Of a stretch of 64,000 nt of DNA, positions 42,206 to 51,777 are shown one piece after another (position 1 is the first letter of the stretch; each line of letters begins with the position of its first letter). A program made the translations under genes and the position numbers. Under the pieces are notes generated by a model that made no database searches, had not been told where the DNA came from, and was given only the letters and a program-made list of their open reading frames with translations. Origin of the DNA: Limisphaera sp026417315 (GTDB lineage Bacteria > Verrucomicrobiota > Verrucomicrobiia > Limisphaerales > Limisphaeraceae); the NCBI RefSeq assembly GCF_049537125.1, contig NZ_JBMVQY010000001.1, positions 558,001-622,000 on the forward strand, given 5' to 3'.

Positions 42206-44341
42206 TCACTGCCGCCGCAGCCGGAACATCCGGCCGTTGGTCTGGATCGGCTCGATCACAAACCTTTCGTTGGTTCCCACGCTGGGCGCCACCGGGTAAT
42301 TGGACCAGACGCCGGGTGAAACCAGGGAACGGTACTGCAGCACGTAGTTGGTCAAGGCCACGGGCCAGGAGACCCGAATCCGGGCATCCGGCAGGGCCTG
42401 CACGCTCAACAACGGCAGGGGTTCGACCAGCACCACGACGGCCCAGCGGGCGTTGTCCGGGGTGGGATCTGTGTAGGCGCCGGTGAGGGTTGCCAGGTTG
42501 GTAAACCATCCCCATCCCAGGGCCGCCCAAGTCAGTGTCACGCTCACGGGATTGACCAGATTCAGTGACGGAACGCTCAGGCGCGCGCGATTCGGCTCGA
42601 CTTGAACGGAGCCCTGCGTGGCGGTCGCGGAGCGCAATTGCAGGGCTGCAGGCCACTGGATCTCGAAGAGCACGTTCGTGGCCACATACGGCCCCGTGTT
42701 CCGCAGATTCAGGGTTGCGGTGAAATTACTGCCCAACCGGGTAACAATCACATTTGGCGCCCCTTCCAATCGAAGGTCCGCCGTGTAATCGAGGGCGAAC
42801 GGGACTCCGGAGACGGCCTGACCACCGGGAGTGACCACTTCGATGGGGCCGGTCTGCGCGCCGCCAGGCACCGTGGTCACCAGCGTCGTGTTGTTCGTGG
42901 GAGGCATGAAGCTGGCGGGAACGCCGTTAAATCGCACGGCGGTCGTGCCACGAAAATTCGCACCCGTGATGACCACGTTGGTGCCCGGCAAGCCATGCAT
43001 GGGAGAAAAGCTGTGAATCACCGGAGCGGCATAGAACCACCGCGACCCCGTGTTGGTCGAGCCTCCGGGCGTCACAACCGTGAGCGGCCCGGTGGTCACC
43101 CCGGCCGGGACATATGCGACAAGGCCGGTGCTGGAGGTGGGCGGCAAAAACGTGGCGGCCACGCCGTCAAACAACACAGCCGAAGTCCCCAGCAGATTCT
43201 GCCCCGCGATCGCCACGGGCGTACCCGGCGGCCCGTTGGTGGGCAGGAAACTGTCCACCCGGGGCGGTAGATAAAACAGGTCCGTGCTCACATCGCTTCC
43301 ATCCGCCGTGGTCACCGTGATGGGGCCGGTCGTGGCTCCCGCCGGAACCGTCACCGTCAAACGGTCGAAACTCACCTGTGTCACGGTCGCTGCCACGTCC
43401 CCGAACCGCACCGAGACCGGCGCCACGTCCAGGTTCGCCCCGGTGATGGTCACCACCGTGCCCGGGGGGCCGGCCGTTGGACTGAACCCGGTAATCGCCG
43501 GCCGCACCACGAACGAGCTGCTGGAAACGAACACCCCACCCGGCGTGACCACGCGCAAGGGCCCGGTCCGCGCTCCCAGGGGCACCACCGCACGCAAAAT
43601 GGTGTTCGTCGTGGGGGGCTCGAAGGTGGCAGGGGTCGCTTGAAAGCGCACTTCCGTCGCACCCCGCAAATTGCGCCCGTACAGGGTGACCAGCGTGCCC
43701 GGCCGACCATTGGTCGGTTCGAACCGGTCGATCACGGGCGGCAGGTAAAAGAACGTCGAGCTCACGTTGGTCCCCACCCCGGCCCGGCCGACGGCAATCG
43801 GTCCGGTGCTGGCACCCGCCGGCACATTGACCTGGATCAGCGTGTCGCTGGCCACGAAGAATCCGGACGCGGGCACCCCGTTGAATTGTACCGTGGTGGC
43901 TCCGGTGAATTGCACGCCCTCGATGGTCACCAGGGTCCCCACGTTGCCGTTGGCCGGAGAGAAACCGGTGATGTACGGCCCCGGGCCGATCACGGTAAAA
44001 GGGCGCGGACTGTAGACCCAACTGCGTCCGGGTTTGCCCACCCGGATGTAATCGGTGGTCGCCCCGGTCGGGACCATGGCGACCAATTGATTGTCGGCCG
44101 TCACACTGAACTGAGCCGGCCGCGTGCCGAATTGCACGGCTGTTACCGGATCCACGGTATAGCCGGTGTAATAAAAGCCGCTCCCGTACACGGTCACCCA
44201 GGTGCCCGGTTGTCCGTAGGCAGGCGTGAAGTTCGTAATGACCTGGCTCAACAGCGCCGTGCTCCCGCCCAGCCAGAGCGCGCCGGCCGCCGCAAGAGTT
44301 CGGAACTTTCGACTCAAGAATGGGGTTGCGTTCCAGTGCAT
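42206..44341 (-). CDS. Exported surface protein with six IPT/TIG repeats
   Basis: 711 residues from ATG 44341; a GTG at 44365 would add eight. Signal peptide FRTLAAAGALWLGGSTALLS. Six immunoglobulin-like IPT/TIG repeats of about 80-85 residues follow, each with the pattern 'h-F-x-P-x-x-G-x-x-G-T-x-V-x-I-x-G-x-x-F/L': VITNFTPAYGQPGTWVTVYG, YITGFSPANGNVGTLVTIEG, VIDRFEPTNGRPGTLVTLYG, AITGFSPTAGPPGTVVTITG, RVDSFLPTNGPPGTPVAIAG, VIHSFSPMHGLPGTNVVITG. A DUF11-like domain (ATLNLRNTGPYVATNVLFEI) and the common verrucomicrobial C-terminal tail (YVLQYRSLVSPGVWSNYPVA) complete it. It is probably an adhesin or sugar-binding surface protein. A TACAAT lies just before ATG 44341. Confidence 0.85.
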   Translation of the reverse strand: MHWNATPFLSRKFRTLAAAGALWLGGSTALLSQVITNFTPAYGQPGTWVTVYGSGFYYTGYTVDPVTAVQFGTRPAQFSVTADNQLVAMVPTGATTDYIRVGKPGRSWVYSPRPFTVIGPGPYITGFSPANGNVGTLVTIEGVQFTGATTVQFNGVPASGFFVASDTLIQVNVPAGASTGPIAVGRAGVGTNVSSTFFYLPPVIDRFEPTNGRPGTLVTLYGRNLRGATEVRFQATPATFEPPTTNTILRAVVPLGARTGPLRVVTPGGVFVSSSSFVVRPAITGFSPTAGPPGTVVTITGANLDVAPVSVRFGDVAATVTQVSFDRLTVTVPAGATTGPITVTTADGSDVSTDLFYLPPRVDSFLPTNGPPGTPVAIAGQNLLGTSAVLFDGVAATFLPPTSSTGLVAYVPAGVTTGPLTVVTPGGSTNTGSRWFYAAPVIHSFSPMHGLPGTNVVITGANFRGTTAVRFNGVPASFMPPTNNTTLVTTVPGGAQTGPIEVVTPGGQAVSGVPFALDYTADLRLEGAPNVIVTRLGSNFTATLNLRNTGPYVATNVLFEIQWPAALQLRSATATQGSVQVEPNRARLSVPSLNLVNPVSVTLTWAALGWGWFTNLATLTGAYTDPTPDNARWAVVVLVEPLPLLSVQALPDARIRVSWPVALTNYVLQYRSLVSPGVWSNYPVAPSVGTNERFVIEPIQTNGRMFRLRRQ

Positions 44342-44365
44342 GGATGACCGCTGATTGTACTCCAC

Positions 44366-45276
44366 CTCTCTGTGTCTGCCCGTGCATGCTTACACCAAAC
44401 CCCATCCCGGCTCAACCGGGAACAGCGTCTCCATGTCGGTCGTCAACGACCGATCTCGGGCAAGACGCGCCGCACCCCCCGCAGAAACGCCCGGGGAAGA
44501 CGCACATCCCAAGTGCGCTCGGAGCAGCGCCCGCCTCATGGTTCGCCGTTCGGTTCCCCGTTTCCGCCAGCCCGACATGATCGTGCAGGGTCTCGGGTCG
44601 CGGTACGGCCCGCCGTCCGGGCGTGCCGGGCACTGCCTTTTGACCGCGGCCGCGAGCCACGGACACGCACACGCAGGATTCAATCCGGCGCGGGCGCAAC
44701 CACCAGGGCCGCGGTGGGCAGCCGATCTGCGCCGAGAGACTTTTGCCACTCACACGCCCGACCACCAACCCGAGGGCGCCGGTCCCGGCGAGTGCGGGTT
44801 CCGGACAATTCGGGCGCCGCTGCGGACAATCCAGCTTCTTCCGCCCATGCCGTCCATGCAGCAGACGGGCCCGACTTCTCGAACCGGCCTGCAGGGGACC
44901 CGGCCGCGAACGAATGCTGCTCGGGGAAAAGCCAACCCGGCCTTCCGCGGTAACGGGCAAACCTGCACCTGCCACCTCGAGCTCCTTTTCAGCTCAAGTT
45001 CCCCAACCGGCTGCCGATAGCTGCGTTAGCAGGACATTGTGTGTCTGGCCGTGACGCCATGAGCGCCCATGACCGGGTTTCCCCGGCCACAGCCACGGGG
45101 AATCTGCCTGCCCGGGCGGCGTTCATCCGGCGCCAGCCGCATGTCCTCGGCGGGGATCCGGGCAGCCCGCCACGGAGCGGCGGACGGGCGGAACCGGGGG
45201 CAGGCTGCGGGTAAGGGACCGGAAGGCGAGCCCGCCCTGCCGCAGGGCCAGACAACCCATTTCCGGAAAACGCCAC
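44366..45276. other. Gene-poor intergenic span
   Basis: About 910 bp between the divergent TIG-repeat and kinase genes. Only shadow-like frames. No convincing promoter for the kinase operon, RNA gene or repeat was recognised. Confidence 0.45.
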
Positions 45277-48042
45277 ATGGCCAGGAAGAGTGCAACTTCG
45301 GGAGTTCAGCCCGGCATTGCCCCGTTGCCGGGCCGCTGGTGGTTCATCGTGGGCACGGCCACGGCCTGCCTGTCCTTAATGGTTGCCTGGAGCCAGGCAC
45401 CGGGCTTGGTGCAAAGCGCACGGGCTTCTCACCCGGGGACCACAAACGCAGTAGCGCCAGGTTCCGCCTCCCCCAACCCAACAGGTGCGGCGGTGGGACA
45501 GGTGAGTGTACCGGCCGGATGGACCTTGAATCATTCCGTCACGGTCATCAGCCTGCTCTCGGCCCTGGCGGCGGGCACGGGTGTTTGGAGCTTTGCACTC
45601 CGCCGCCAGGTGGCCCGCCAGACCCGCCAGCTGCAGGAACGCATGGAACGTGAGCTGGCCCTGGAACGCTCCTTCCGGGAACTGTTCGAACAAGCACACG
45701 ACCTCATTTTCGCCCTGGATGCCGAGGGACGATTCGTTTCCGCCAATCCGGCGCTGTGCCGTGCCCTGGGCATCATCCCGGAGCATCTGGGCACGGTGGT
45801 CGCCGCCGAGGTTCTCTCCCCGGAATGCTGGCAAACCGTCGAACGCCTGCTGCAAGATCCGGAGGCTTCGGACGCGCCCCTGCGCATTGAAACCGAATTG
45901 CGCGCGCCGCAGGGGCGGACCCTGTGTCTGGAACTGTCCCTGCGCCGGACCCGGACACAGGACGGCGCTGCGGCGGTCCAGTGCATCGGACGCGACATCA
46001 CCGCGCGGAAGCGGATGCAGGAGGAGCTGTTCCGCTCGACGCAGATGCTGCGCTCCATCCTGGACACCACGCCGCAACGCATTTTCTGGAAGGATCGGAA
46101 CTCCGTGTACCTCGGCTGCAACCGTGCCTTTGCCCAGGACTGCGGCCTGCCAAACCCCGACGCAATCGTGGGCAAGACCGACTTCGACCTGGTCTGGCGG
46201 GACCAGGCGAACCAGTACGTGGCGGACGATCAAGAGGTCATGAAGACCGGAGAGCCCAAGCTGGGCTATGAGGAGGTCCAAACGCGACCCGACGGCTCTC
46301 TGGCGTGGCTGCGCACCAACAAGGTGCCCATCCGCGATGCCCAGGGACAAATCGTGGGCGTGCTCGGCAGCTACGAAGACATCACTCCCATCAAAGAGGC
46401 CCAGGCGGCCCTGGAGCGAACCAGCAACCTGTTTCAGACCCTCCTGGAGCACTGCCCCGACATGATCTATTTCAAGGATCGTGAGTCGCGGTTCGTACAC
46501 TACAGTCGGGCCTTCGTCGAGCGCTACGGTCTGACCGACCCGAACGCACTGATCGGCAAGACCGACTTCGACATCTTCACCGAGGAGCACGCCCGGCCGG
46601 CCTTCGAAGACGAACAGGAGATCATGCGCACCGGCAGGCCCATCGTGGGCAAGCTGGAAAAGGAAACGCATGCCGACGGACGGGTGACCTGGGCCCTGAC
46701 CACCAAGGTCCCCTGGCGCGACGCGCAAGGAGAGATCATCGGCACCTTCGGCATTTCCAAGGACATCACCGCCTGGAAACAGGTCGAAGATGAACTGCGC
46801 TACGAACGTGAACTGTTCCAGGCCCTCCTGGACAACATCCCCGACGCCATCTATTTCAAGGACCGTCAGTCCCGTTTCGTCCGGTACAGTCGCGCCACCT
46901 TCGGAAAGCTCATGCAGTTGGACGATCCCAACGCGCTGGTGGGCAAGACCGATTTCGATCTCTTCACCGAGGAACACGCCCGTGCCGCCTTCGAAGATGA
47001 ACAGCGCATCATCGCCACGGGCGAGCCCATCATCGGCAAGGTGGAAAAGGAAACCCACAAGGACGGTCGCATCACCTGGTGCCTGACCACCAAGATGCCC
47101 TGGCGCAACGCCCGGGGAGAGATCATCGGCACCTTCGGCATCTCCAAGGACATCACCGCCCTCAAGCAGGCGGAGGCCGAATTGGAAGCCACCCACAAGC
47201 GCCTTGTGGAAGCCTCCCGACTCGCCGGCATGGCCGAGGTCGCCAGTGACGTCCTGCACAACGTGGGCAACGTGCTCACCAGCATCAACGTCTCCTGCTC
47301 GCTGCTCCTGGATCGCGTGCGGCAGAATCGGTTCGCCAATCTGGCCAGGGTCCCCGAACTGCTGCGAGCCCATCTGGGTCACCTGGACGAGTTCCTCACG
47401 CAGGATCCACGCGGTAAACACCTGCCCGGGTATCTGGAGGCGGTCAGCAAGGCCCTGGCCGAACAACAGGAATTCCTTTTGGCCGAACTGGCCCAGCTCC
47501 GCGACCACGTGGAGCACATCAAACAAATCGTCGCCATGCAGCAAAACTACGCCCGCATGGCCGGCGTCGAGGAAACGGTCGAGCCCGTGCAGCTCATGGA
47601 GGACGCTCTCCGCATCAATGCGGCGGCCCTGAACCGCCACACGGTGCAGCTGGTCCGGGAATTCGAGTCCGCTCCCCCCATCCTGGTGGACCGGCACAAG
47701 GTGCTGCAGATCCTGGTCAACCTCATCCGCAACGCCAAGTACGCCGTGAGCGACTCCGGTCGACCGGACAAGCAGGTGGTGGCCCGGATCCGACGCGACG
47801 GCGACGATTGGCTGGTCATGGAGATCGAGGACAACGGCATCGGAATTCCGCCCGAAAACATGACGAAGATTTTCACCCACGGCTTTACCACGCGGCCCAC
47901 GGGTCACGGTTTCGGTCTTCACAGCAGTGCCCTGGCCGCCAAAGCCCTCGGGGGTTCCCTGGAGGCGCACAGCGACGGCGTCGGACAGGGCGCGCGATTC
48001 ACCTTGCGCATTCCCTATAAAAAGCCTCAGGCCACTCCATGA
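45277..48042 (+). CDS. Membrane sensor histidine kinase with four PAS domains
   Basis: 921 residues. Two membrane helices (WWFIVGTATACLSLMVAW and SVTVISLLSALAAGTGVWSF) enclose a 45-residue periplasmic loop. Four PAS domains follow (about 130-250, 255-375, 380-500, 505-635). The third and fourth are near-duplicates (see repeat). The kinase core has the H-box LAGMAEVASDVLHNVGNVLT, N-box VNLIRNAKYAV and G-box MEIEDNGIGIPPENMTKIFT with HGFTTRPTGHGFGLHSS. It has no receiver domain of its own. The next gene, overlapping by ATGA, encodes a receiver-PAS-kinase-receiver protein, so a phosphorelay is likely. The ligand is unknown. Confidence 0.9.
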   Translation: MARKSATSGVQPGIAPLPGRWWFIVGTATACLSLMVAWSQAPGLVQSARASHPGTTNAVAPGSASPNPTGAAVGQVSVPAGWTLNHSVTVISLLSALAAGTGVWSFALRRQVARQTRQLQERMERELALERSFRELFEQAHDLIFALDAEGRFVSANPALCRALGIIPEHLGTVVAAEVLSPECWQTVERLLQDPEASDAPLRIETELRAPQGRTLCLELSLRRTRTQDGAAAVQCIGRDITARKRMQEELFRSTQMLRSILDTTPQRIFWKDRNSVYLGCNRAFAQDCGLPNPDAIVGKTDFDLVWRDQANQYVADDQEVMKTGEPKLGYEEVQTRPDGSLAWLRTNKVPIRDAQGQIVGVLGSYEDITPIKEAQAALERTSNLFQTLLEHCPDMIYFKDRESRFVHYSRAFVERYGLTDPNALIGKTDFDIFTEEHARPAFEDEQEIMRTGRPIVGKLEKETHADGRVTWALTTKVPWRDAQGEIIGTFGISKDITAWKQVEDELRYERELFQALLDNIPDAIYFKDRQSRFVRYSRATFGKLMQLDDPNALVGKTDFDLFTEEHARAAFEDEQRIIATGEPIIGKVEKETHKDGRITWCLTTKMPWRNARGEIIGTFGISKDITALKQAEAELEATHKRLVEASRLAGMAEVASDVLHNVGNVLTSINVSCSLLLDRVRQNRFANLARVPELLRAHLGHLDEFLTQDPRGKHLPGYLEAVSKALAEQQEFLLAELAQLRDHVEHIKQIVAMQQNYARMAGVEETVEPVQLMEDALRINAAALNRHTVQLVREFESAPPILVDRHKVLQILVNLIRNAKYAVSDSGRPDKQVVARIRRDGDDWLVMEIEDNGIGIPPENMTKIFTHGFTTRPTGHGFGLHSSALAAKALGGSLEAHSDGVGQGARFTLRIPYKKPQATP
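46441..46773 (+). repeat. PAS repeat unit 1 (third PAS domain)
   Basis: First copy of a tandem duplication in the kinase gene. The following copy starts 384 nt later; the units share runs such as TCATCGGCACCTTCGGCAT. Protein pairs: FEDEQEIMRTGRPIVGKLEK against FEDEQRIIATGEPIIGKVEK. Confidence 0.85.
46825..47160 (+). repeat. PAS repeat unit 2 (fourth PAS domain)
   Basis: Second copy, one codon longer than the first. Differences are mostly synonymous or conservative, which points to a recent duplication rather than two old PAS domains. Confidence 0.85.
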
Positions 48043-50243
48043 CTTCCTCGCCCTCCCCACGTCCCCCGCGCATTTTGATCGTGGACGACAACCCCGCGAT
48101 CCACGCGGATTTTCGCAAAATCCTGGGTGGCTCGGCCGGGACCGCGCCTCATCTCGACGCCGCCGAGGCCGCCCTCTTCGGCGAGCCGGAGGTCGCCACG
48201 GCGCAAGACGCCTTTCGACTCGATTCCGCGCATCAGGGCCAGGAAGCGCTGGAGATGGTGCGCAAAGCCCTCGAAGAAGGAGACCCTTACCAACTCGCGT
48301 TCGTGGACGTGCGCATGCCACCCGGGTGGGACGGCGTCGAAACCCTCGAACGGCTCTGGCAGGTGGCGCCCGATCTGCAGGCCGTCATCTGCACCGCGCA
48401 TTCCGATTACGCCTGGGACGATTTCGTGCGGCGGCTCGGGAAAACGGACAGCCTGCTGATCCTCAAAAAACCCTTCGAAACCATCGAGGTGCTGCAACTG
48501 GCGCACGCGCTGACCCGGAAATGGGAATTGGCGCGGCAGGCGCGTCTCTGCATCGCCGACCTGGACAAACTGGTCCAACAACGAACCGCGGAACTGGTCG
48601 CTGCCAACCAGGAGCTCCAACGCGAAGTGGCCGAACGCCTGCGGGCCGAGGTGGCCCTCCGGGAAAGCGAGGCCCGCTTCAGCCGCGCGTTCGAATTCAG
48701 TCCCGTGCCCCTGGCCCTCTTGCGAACGAATCCCTGGCGGTACGTGGATGTCAACCCGGCTTTCGCGGAGTTGTGCGGTGCCTCGCGCGCCGAGTTGATG
48801 GCCGCGACCGAGGATCGGTTGCAATGGCTGACCCAGGGCCCTTCGGCGGCACCGATTCGGATGGATCCGGAAAAACCCCTCCGACAACACCCCTGCCTGC
48901 TGCGGCGACCCGATGGCCAGGAACGCCGTGTGCTCCTGAGCACCCAGCCCTTCGTCCTGGGCGCCGAACCCTGCCTGCTGCTGGCAGCCGAAGACATCAC
49001 CGCCCAGATTCGGCTCGAGGAACAATTGCGGCAAACGCAGAAGCTGGAGGCCGTGGGCCAGCTCACCGCCGGCATCGCCCACGAGTTCAACAACATCCTG
49101 ACCGTCATCCTCGGCAACGTCTCCCTCCTCCAAAGCGGAGACGTCAACCCCGCCCTGCAAGCGGCCCTGTTGGAGCGCACGGCCGAATACGCCCAGCGTG
49201 CCGCACGCTTGACCCAACAACTCCTGGCCTTCAGCCGGCGACAGTGGTTCCAGCCCAGACCCGTGGACCTGGGTCAGACCCTGCAGAAACTGGCCCCCAC
49301 GCTTGCCCGGGCTCTCGGCGACCGACACACCCTGCAGTTACGCACCAGCCTCGAGCTCCCTCCGGTCATGGCCGACCCCCATGGCATGGAACAAGTGCTG
49401 GTGCAGCTCCTCCTGAATGCTCGCGACGCCGCGCCTCAGGGGGACACCATCCAGATCACCACCGGCCAGGTCGAGTTGGACGAGGCCACCGCCGCGCAGA
49501 TCCCCGACGCCCGCCCCGGTCGATTCGTCTGGTTCGAGGTGACCGACCACGGCTGCGGCATCCCGCCGGACGTTCTGCCGCGCATCTTCGATCCGTTTTT
49601 CACCACCAAGGGCTTCGGCCGTGCCACCGGGCTCGGACTGTCCACCGTGCATGGCATCGTCAAACAACACGAAGGCTGGGTGGAAGTCCGGACCCAGCCC
49701 GGCCAGGGCAGCAGCTTTCGTGTGTACCTCCCCGTGGCCGCAACCCCCCAGGCCGAACCCCCCGCAGCACCGCCTCCGGCCGCCCTCTCCCCCGCCGGCC
49801 CTCCCCAGGGGCAGGGGCCCATCGTCCTGCTGGTCGAGGACGAACTGCCCGTGCGGGATCTGACCGCCGAACTCCTGAAACGGCGTGGCTACCGTGTCCT
49901 GAAAGCGGCCGATGCCGACGAGGCCATGCGCATTTGGGAATCGTGCGGGGTGGTGCCGGATGTCCTGCTCACCGACGTCGTCATGCCGGGCACCATGAAC
50001 GGCCACGACCTGGCCCGGACCCTGCAGTGCCTGAACCCGGCCCTGAAGGTCATCTACACCAGTGGATACAGCCCGGACGTGATCCGCGAGGCGATGGAGC
50101 GCGAGCCCGGCGTGGTGTTCCTCCCCAAGCCGTACCACCCGCAGGCCCTGTTCCAGGCCCTCCAGCAAAGTCTGAGCGGCGCAATCCAATCGTCGGATGC
50201 GGCCCGCAGCCCGACCCGGACGGCCACGGCCGCCTGCACCTAG
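48039..50243 (+). CDS. Hybrid histidine kinase: receiver-PAS-kinase-receiver
   Basis: 734 soluble residues. An N-terminal receiver (ILIVDDNPAIHADFRKILGG, phosphoacceptor D90 in LAFVDVRMPPGWDG, CTAHSDYAWDDF) has a ~30-residue insertion after the first helix. A coiled coil about 170-210 and a PAS domain about 215-335 follow. The kinase core has H in QLTAGIAHEFNNILTVILGN, and FEVTDHGCGIPPDVLPRIFD with ATGLGLSTVHGIVKQHEGWV. After a Pro/Ala-rich linker comes a second receiver (IVLLVEDELPVRDLTAELLK, D in VLLTDVVMPGTMNGHDLART). It probably takes phosphate from the upstream kinase on D90. No DNA-binding output is present. ATGA overlap with the preceding gene. Confidence 0.9.
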   Translation: MTSSPSPRPPRILIVDDNPAIHADFRKILGGSAGTAPHLDAAEAALFGEPEVATAQDAFRLDSAHQGQEALEMVRKALEEGDPYQLAFVDVRMPPGWDGVETLERLWQVAPDLQAVICTAHSDYAWDDFVRRLGKTDSLLILKKPFETIEVLQLAHALTRKWELARQARLCIADLDKLVQQRTAELVAANQELQREVAERLRAEVALRESEARFSRAFEFSPVPLALLRTNPWRYVDVNPAFAELCGASRAELMAATEDRLQWLTQGPSAAPIRMDPEKPLRQHPCLLRRPDGQERRVLLSTQPFVLGAEPCLLLAAEDITAQIRLEEQLRQTQKLEAVGQLTAGIAHEFNNILTVILGNVSLLQSGDVNPALQAALLERTAEYAQRAARLTQQLLAFSRRQWFQPRPVDLGQTLQKLAPTLARALGDRHTLQLRTSLELPPVMADPHGMEQVLVQLLLNARDAAPQGDTIQITTGQVELDEATAAQIPDARPGRFVWFEVTDHGCGIPPDVLPRIFDPFFTTKGFGRATGLGLSTVHGIVKQHEGWVEVRTQPGQGSSFRVYLPVAATPQAEPPAAPPPAALSPAGPPQGQGPIVLLVEDELPVRDLTAELLKRRGYRVLKAADADEAMRIWESCGVVPDVLLTDVVMPGTMNGHDLARTLQCLNPALKVIYTSGYSPDVIREAMEREPGVVFLPKPYHPQALFQALQQSLSGAIQSSDAARSPTRTATAACT

Positions 50244-50307
50244 GAGGCTGAAGCGAGGCGCGGTCGCCTGCGGAGTCGGCCACCCGGCCAACGGCTGCAT
50301 GGGGTTC

Positions 50308-51771
50308 CTATGGCGCGGCAGTGGCAGCGGTGGCCGCGACTCCCGTGGTCCCGGACCCGAGTTTCCGCAACGCCTGCTGACCCTTGCGGCAGAAGTCAAT
50401 CGCGTCGGCCAGGATCCGGGCGGCCTCCTGAGGTGCGTGGAATCCACTGGAATTCTCGGCCTCCACGAAATCGATGTAGAACTGCGCCTTGCGGTGGTAA
50501 TCCAGCGCCTCCCGCAGTTGCTCCTCCCCGTGTCCGGCCGACCGGGCGGCTTTGAGGTCGGCGATCAGATCCATGAGCGCGTCCAGCGCACGGTCCCGCA
50601 ACTGGTGCGTGCGATCCTGAATGGTCTGCACGCGGGCCTTGAGTTCCTCTTCCGGCCAGGGATGACAGGTCTGACAGGCCCGATGCACGTTGAGCATCGG
50701 ACTGCGCACGTGATGGTCGCTGACCTTGAACGCGCCCACGCGCTGATAGGGCATGTGACAATCTGCGCAGGCCACGCCCGACCGCGCATGAATTCCCTGG
50801 CTCCACAGCTCGAACTCCGGATGCTGGGCCTTGAGCACCGACGCGCCCGTCTCGGCGTGCGTCCAGTCCTTGAAGCCCACCTCGTCGTAGTAGGCCAGGA
50901 TTTCCTCGACCTTGACTCCCTTGCTCCACGGGAAGGTCAACCGCTTCGCGTCGCCCTTGAAGTAGTACTCCACGTGACACTGCGCACAGACGAACGAACG
51001 CATTTCCTGCCGTGTCGCCATGCGGTTGACATCGTAATCCGGGATCCCCTCCCGTGCCTTCAGGGCGCGAATGCCCTCAATGAAGGCCGGGCGCGTGATC
51101 CGCAGCTGCATCGTTTGCGGATCATGGCAGTCAATGCAGGCCACGGGGTGCTCCACCAGTTTGCGAGCCTCGGCAAACGGCAGGGCGTTGAATTTCTCGA
51201 AGCCCTTCATGATGTCGCCCTCGCCCAGGCTTTTGTAAGCCGCATAGGCGGAGGAGTGACAATTGAGGCAGGCCCCCGGCTGCGGCCGCGCCTGCCGCCC
51301 GGTGAAAGTGGCGTCGTCCAACATGTAGGCGTGGCCCCGATCCTCCCGGGTGTCCAGCGAGAAGGCAAAACCCGCCCACATCGTCTTCAGGCGGGGATCT
51401 TCTTCGAGTTTAGACTGCGCCACCACGGAGCGCGGATCGGCCGCCGTGGGCGTCCGCGGCAGCGCCTCACTCCCCCCATAGCGCGTGCGCACTTGATCCA
51501 CCGTCCGCCGGTAACTGTCATATTGCTGCGGAAAGTTCTTCCCCCAAATGGCGGGATCCGTCGTGTCGTCCGTCAACTCCACGACGCGGAAGAACGGGTT
51601 CTGCGCCTCGCGTTTGCGTTCCAGGATGTTCAGCAACAGGGCCAGCGCCCCCACCGTGAGCAACGCCGCCGCGCCCGTGGCCACACCGTATTTGAGGAGT
51701 TGTGCCCCGCGCAGGTGACGGACCTCGCCAGGCGGAGTCGGGGTCAGGTTGTTGGATTGGATTCGCTTCAT
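50308..51771 (-). CDS. nrfA: Cytochrome c nitrite reductase catalytic subunit (ammonia-forming), CXXCH active-site type
   Basis: 487 residues. Six-electron reduction of nitrite to ammonium in the periplasm. One N-terminal membrane anchor (GVATGAAALLTVGALALLLN) replaces a cleaved signal. Five c-type haems: CLNCH (168-172), CIDCH (212-216), CAQCH (262-266), CADCH (335-339), CQTCH (366-370). The first is the catalytic haem, which in Escherichia-type NrfA is bound by CxxCK. Here it is CxxCH, as in a known second clade. The calcium/active-site segment KAQHPEFELWSQGIHARSG is intact. nrfH lies 6 nt upstream, so the membrane quinol-oxidising partner is co-transcribed. The tail is Ala/Thr-rich. Confidence 0.93.
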   Translation of the reverse strand: MKRIQSNNLTPTPPGEVRHLRGAQLLKYGVATGAAALLTVGALALLLNILERKREAQNPFFRVVELTDDTTDPAIWGKNFPQQYDSYRRTVDQVRTRYGGSEALPRTPTAADPRSVVAQSKLEEDPRLKTMWAGFAFSLDTREDRGHAYMLDDATFTGRQARPQPGACLNCHSSAYAAYKSLGEGDIMKGFEKFNALPFAEARKLVEHPVACIDCHDPQTMQLRITRPAFIEGIRALKAREGIPDYDVNRMATRQEMRSFVCAQCHVEYYFKGDAKRLTFPWSKGVKVEEILAYYDEVGFKDWTHAETGASVLKAQHPEFELWSQGIHARSGVACADCHMPYQRVGAFKVSDHHVRSPMLNVHRACQTCHPWPEEELKARVQTIQDRTHQLRDRALDALMDLIADLKAARSAGHGEEQLREALDYHRKAQFYIDFVEAENSSGFHAPQEAARILADAIDFCRKGQQALRKLGSGTTGVAATAATAAP

Positions 51772-51777
51772 AGTGCT

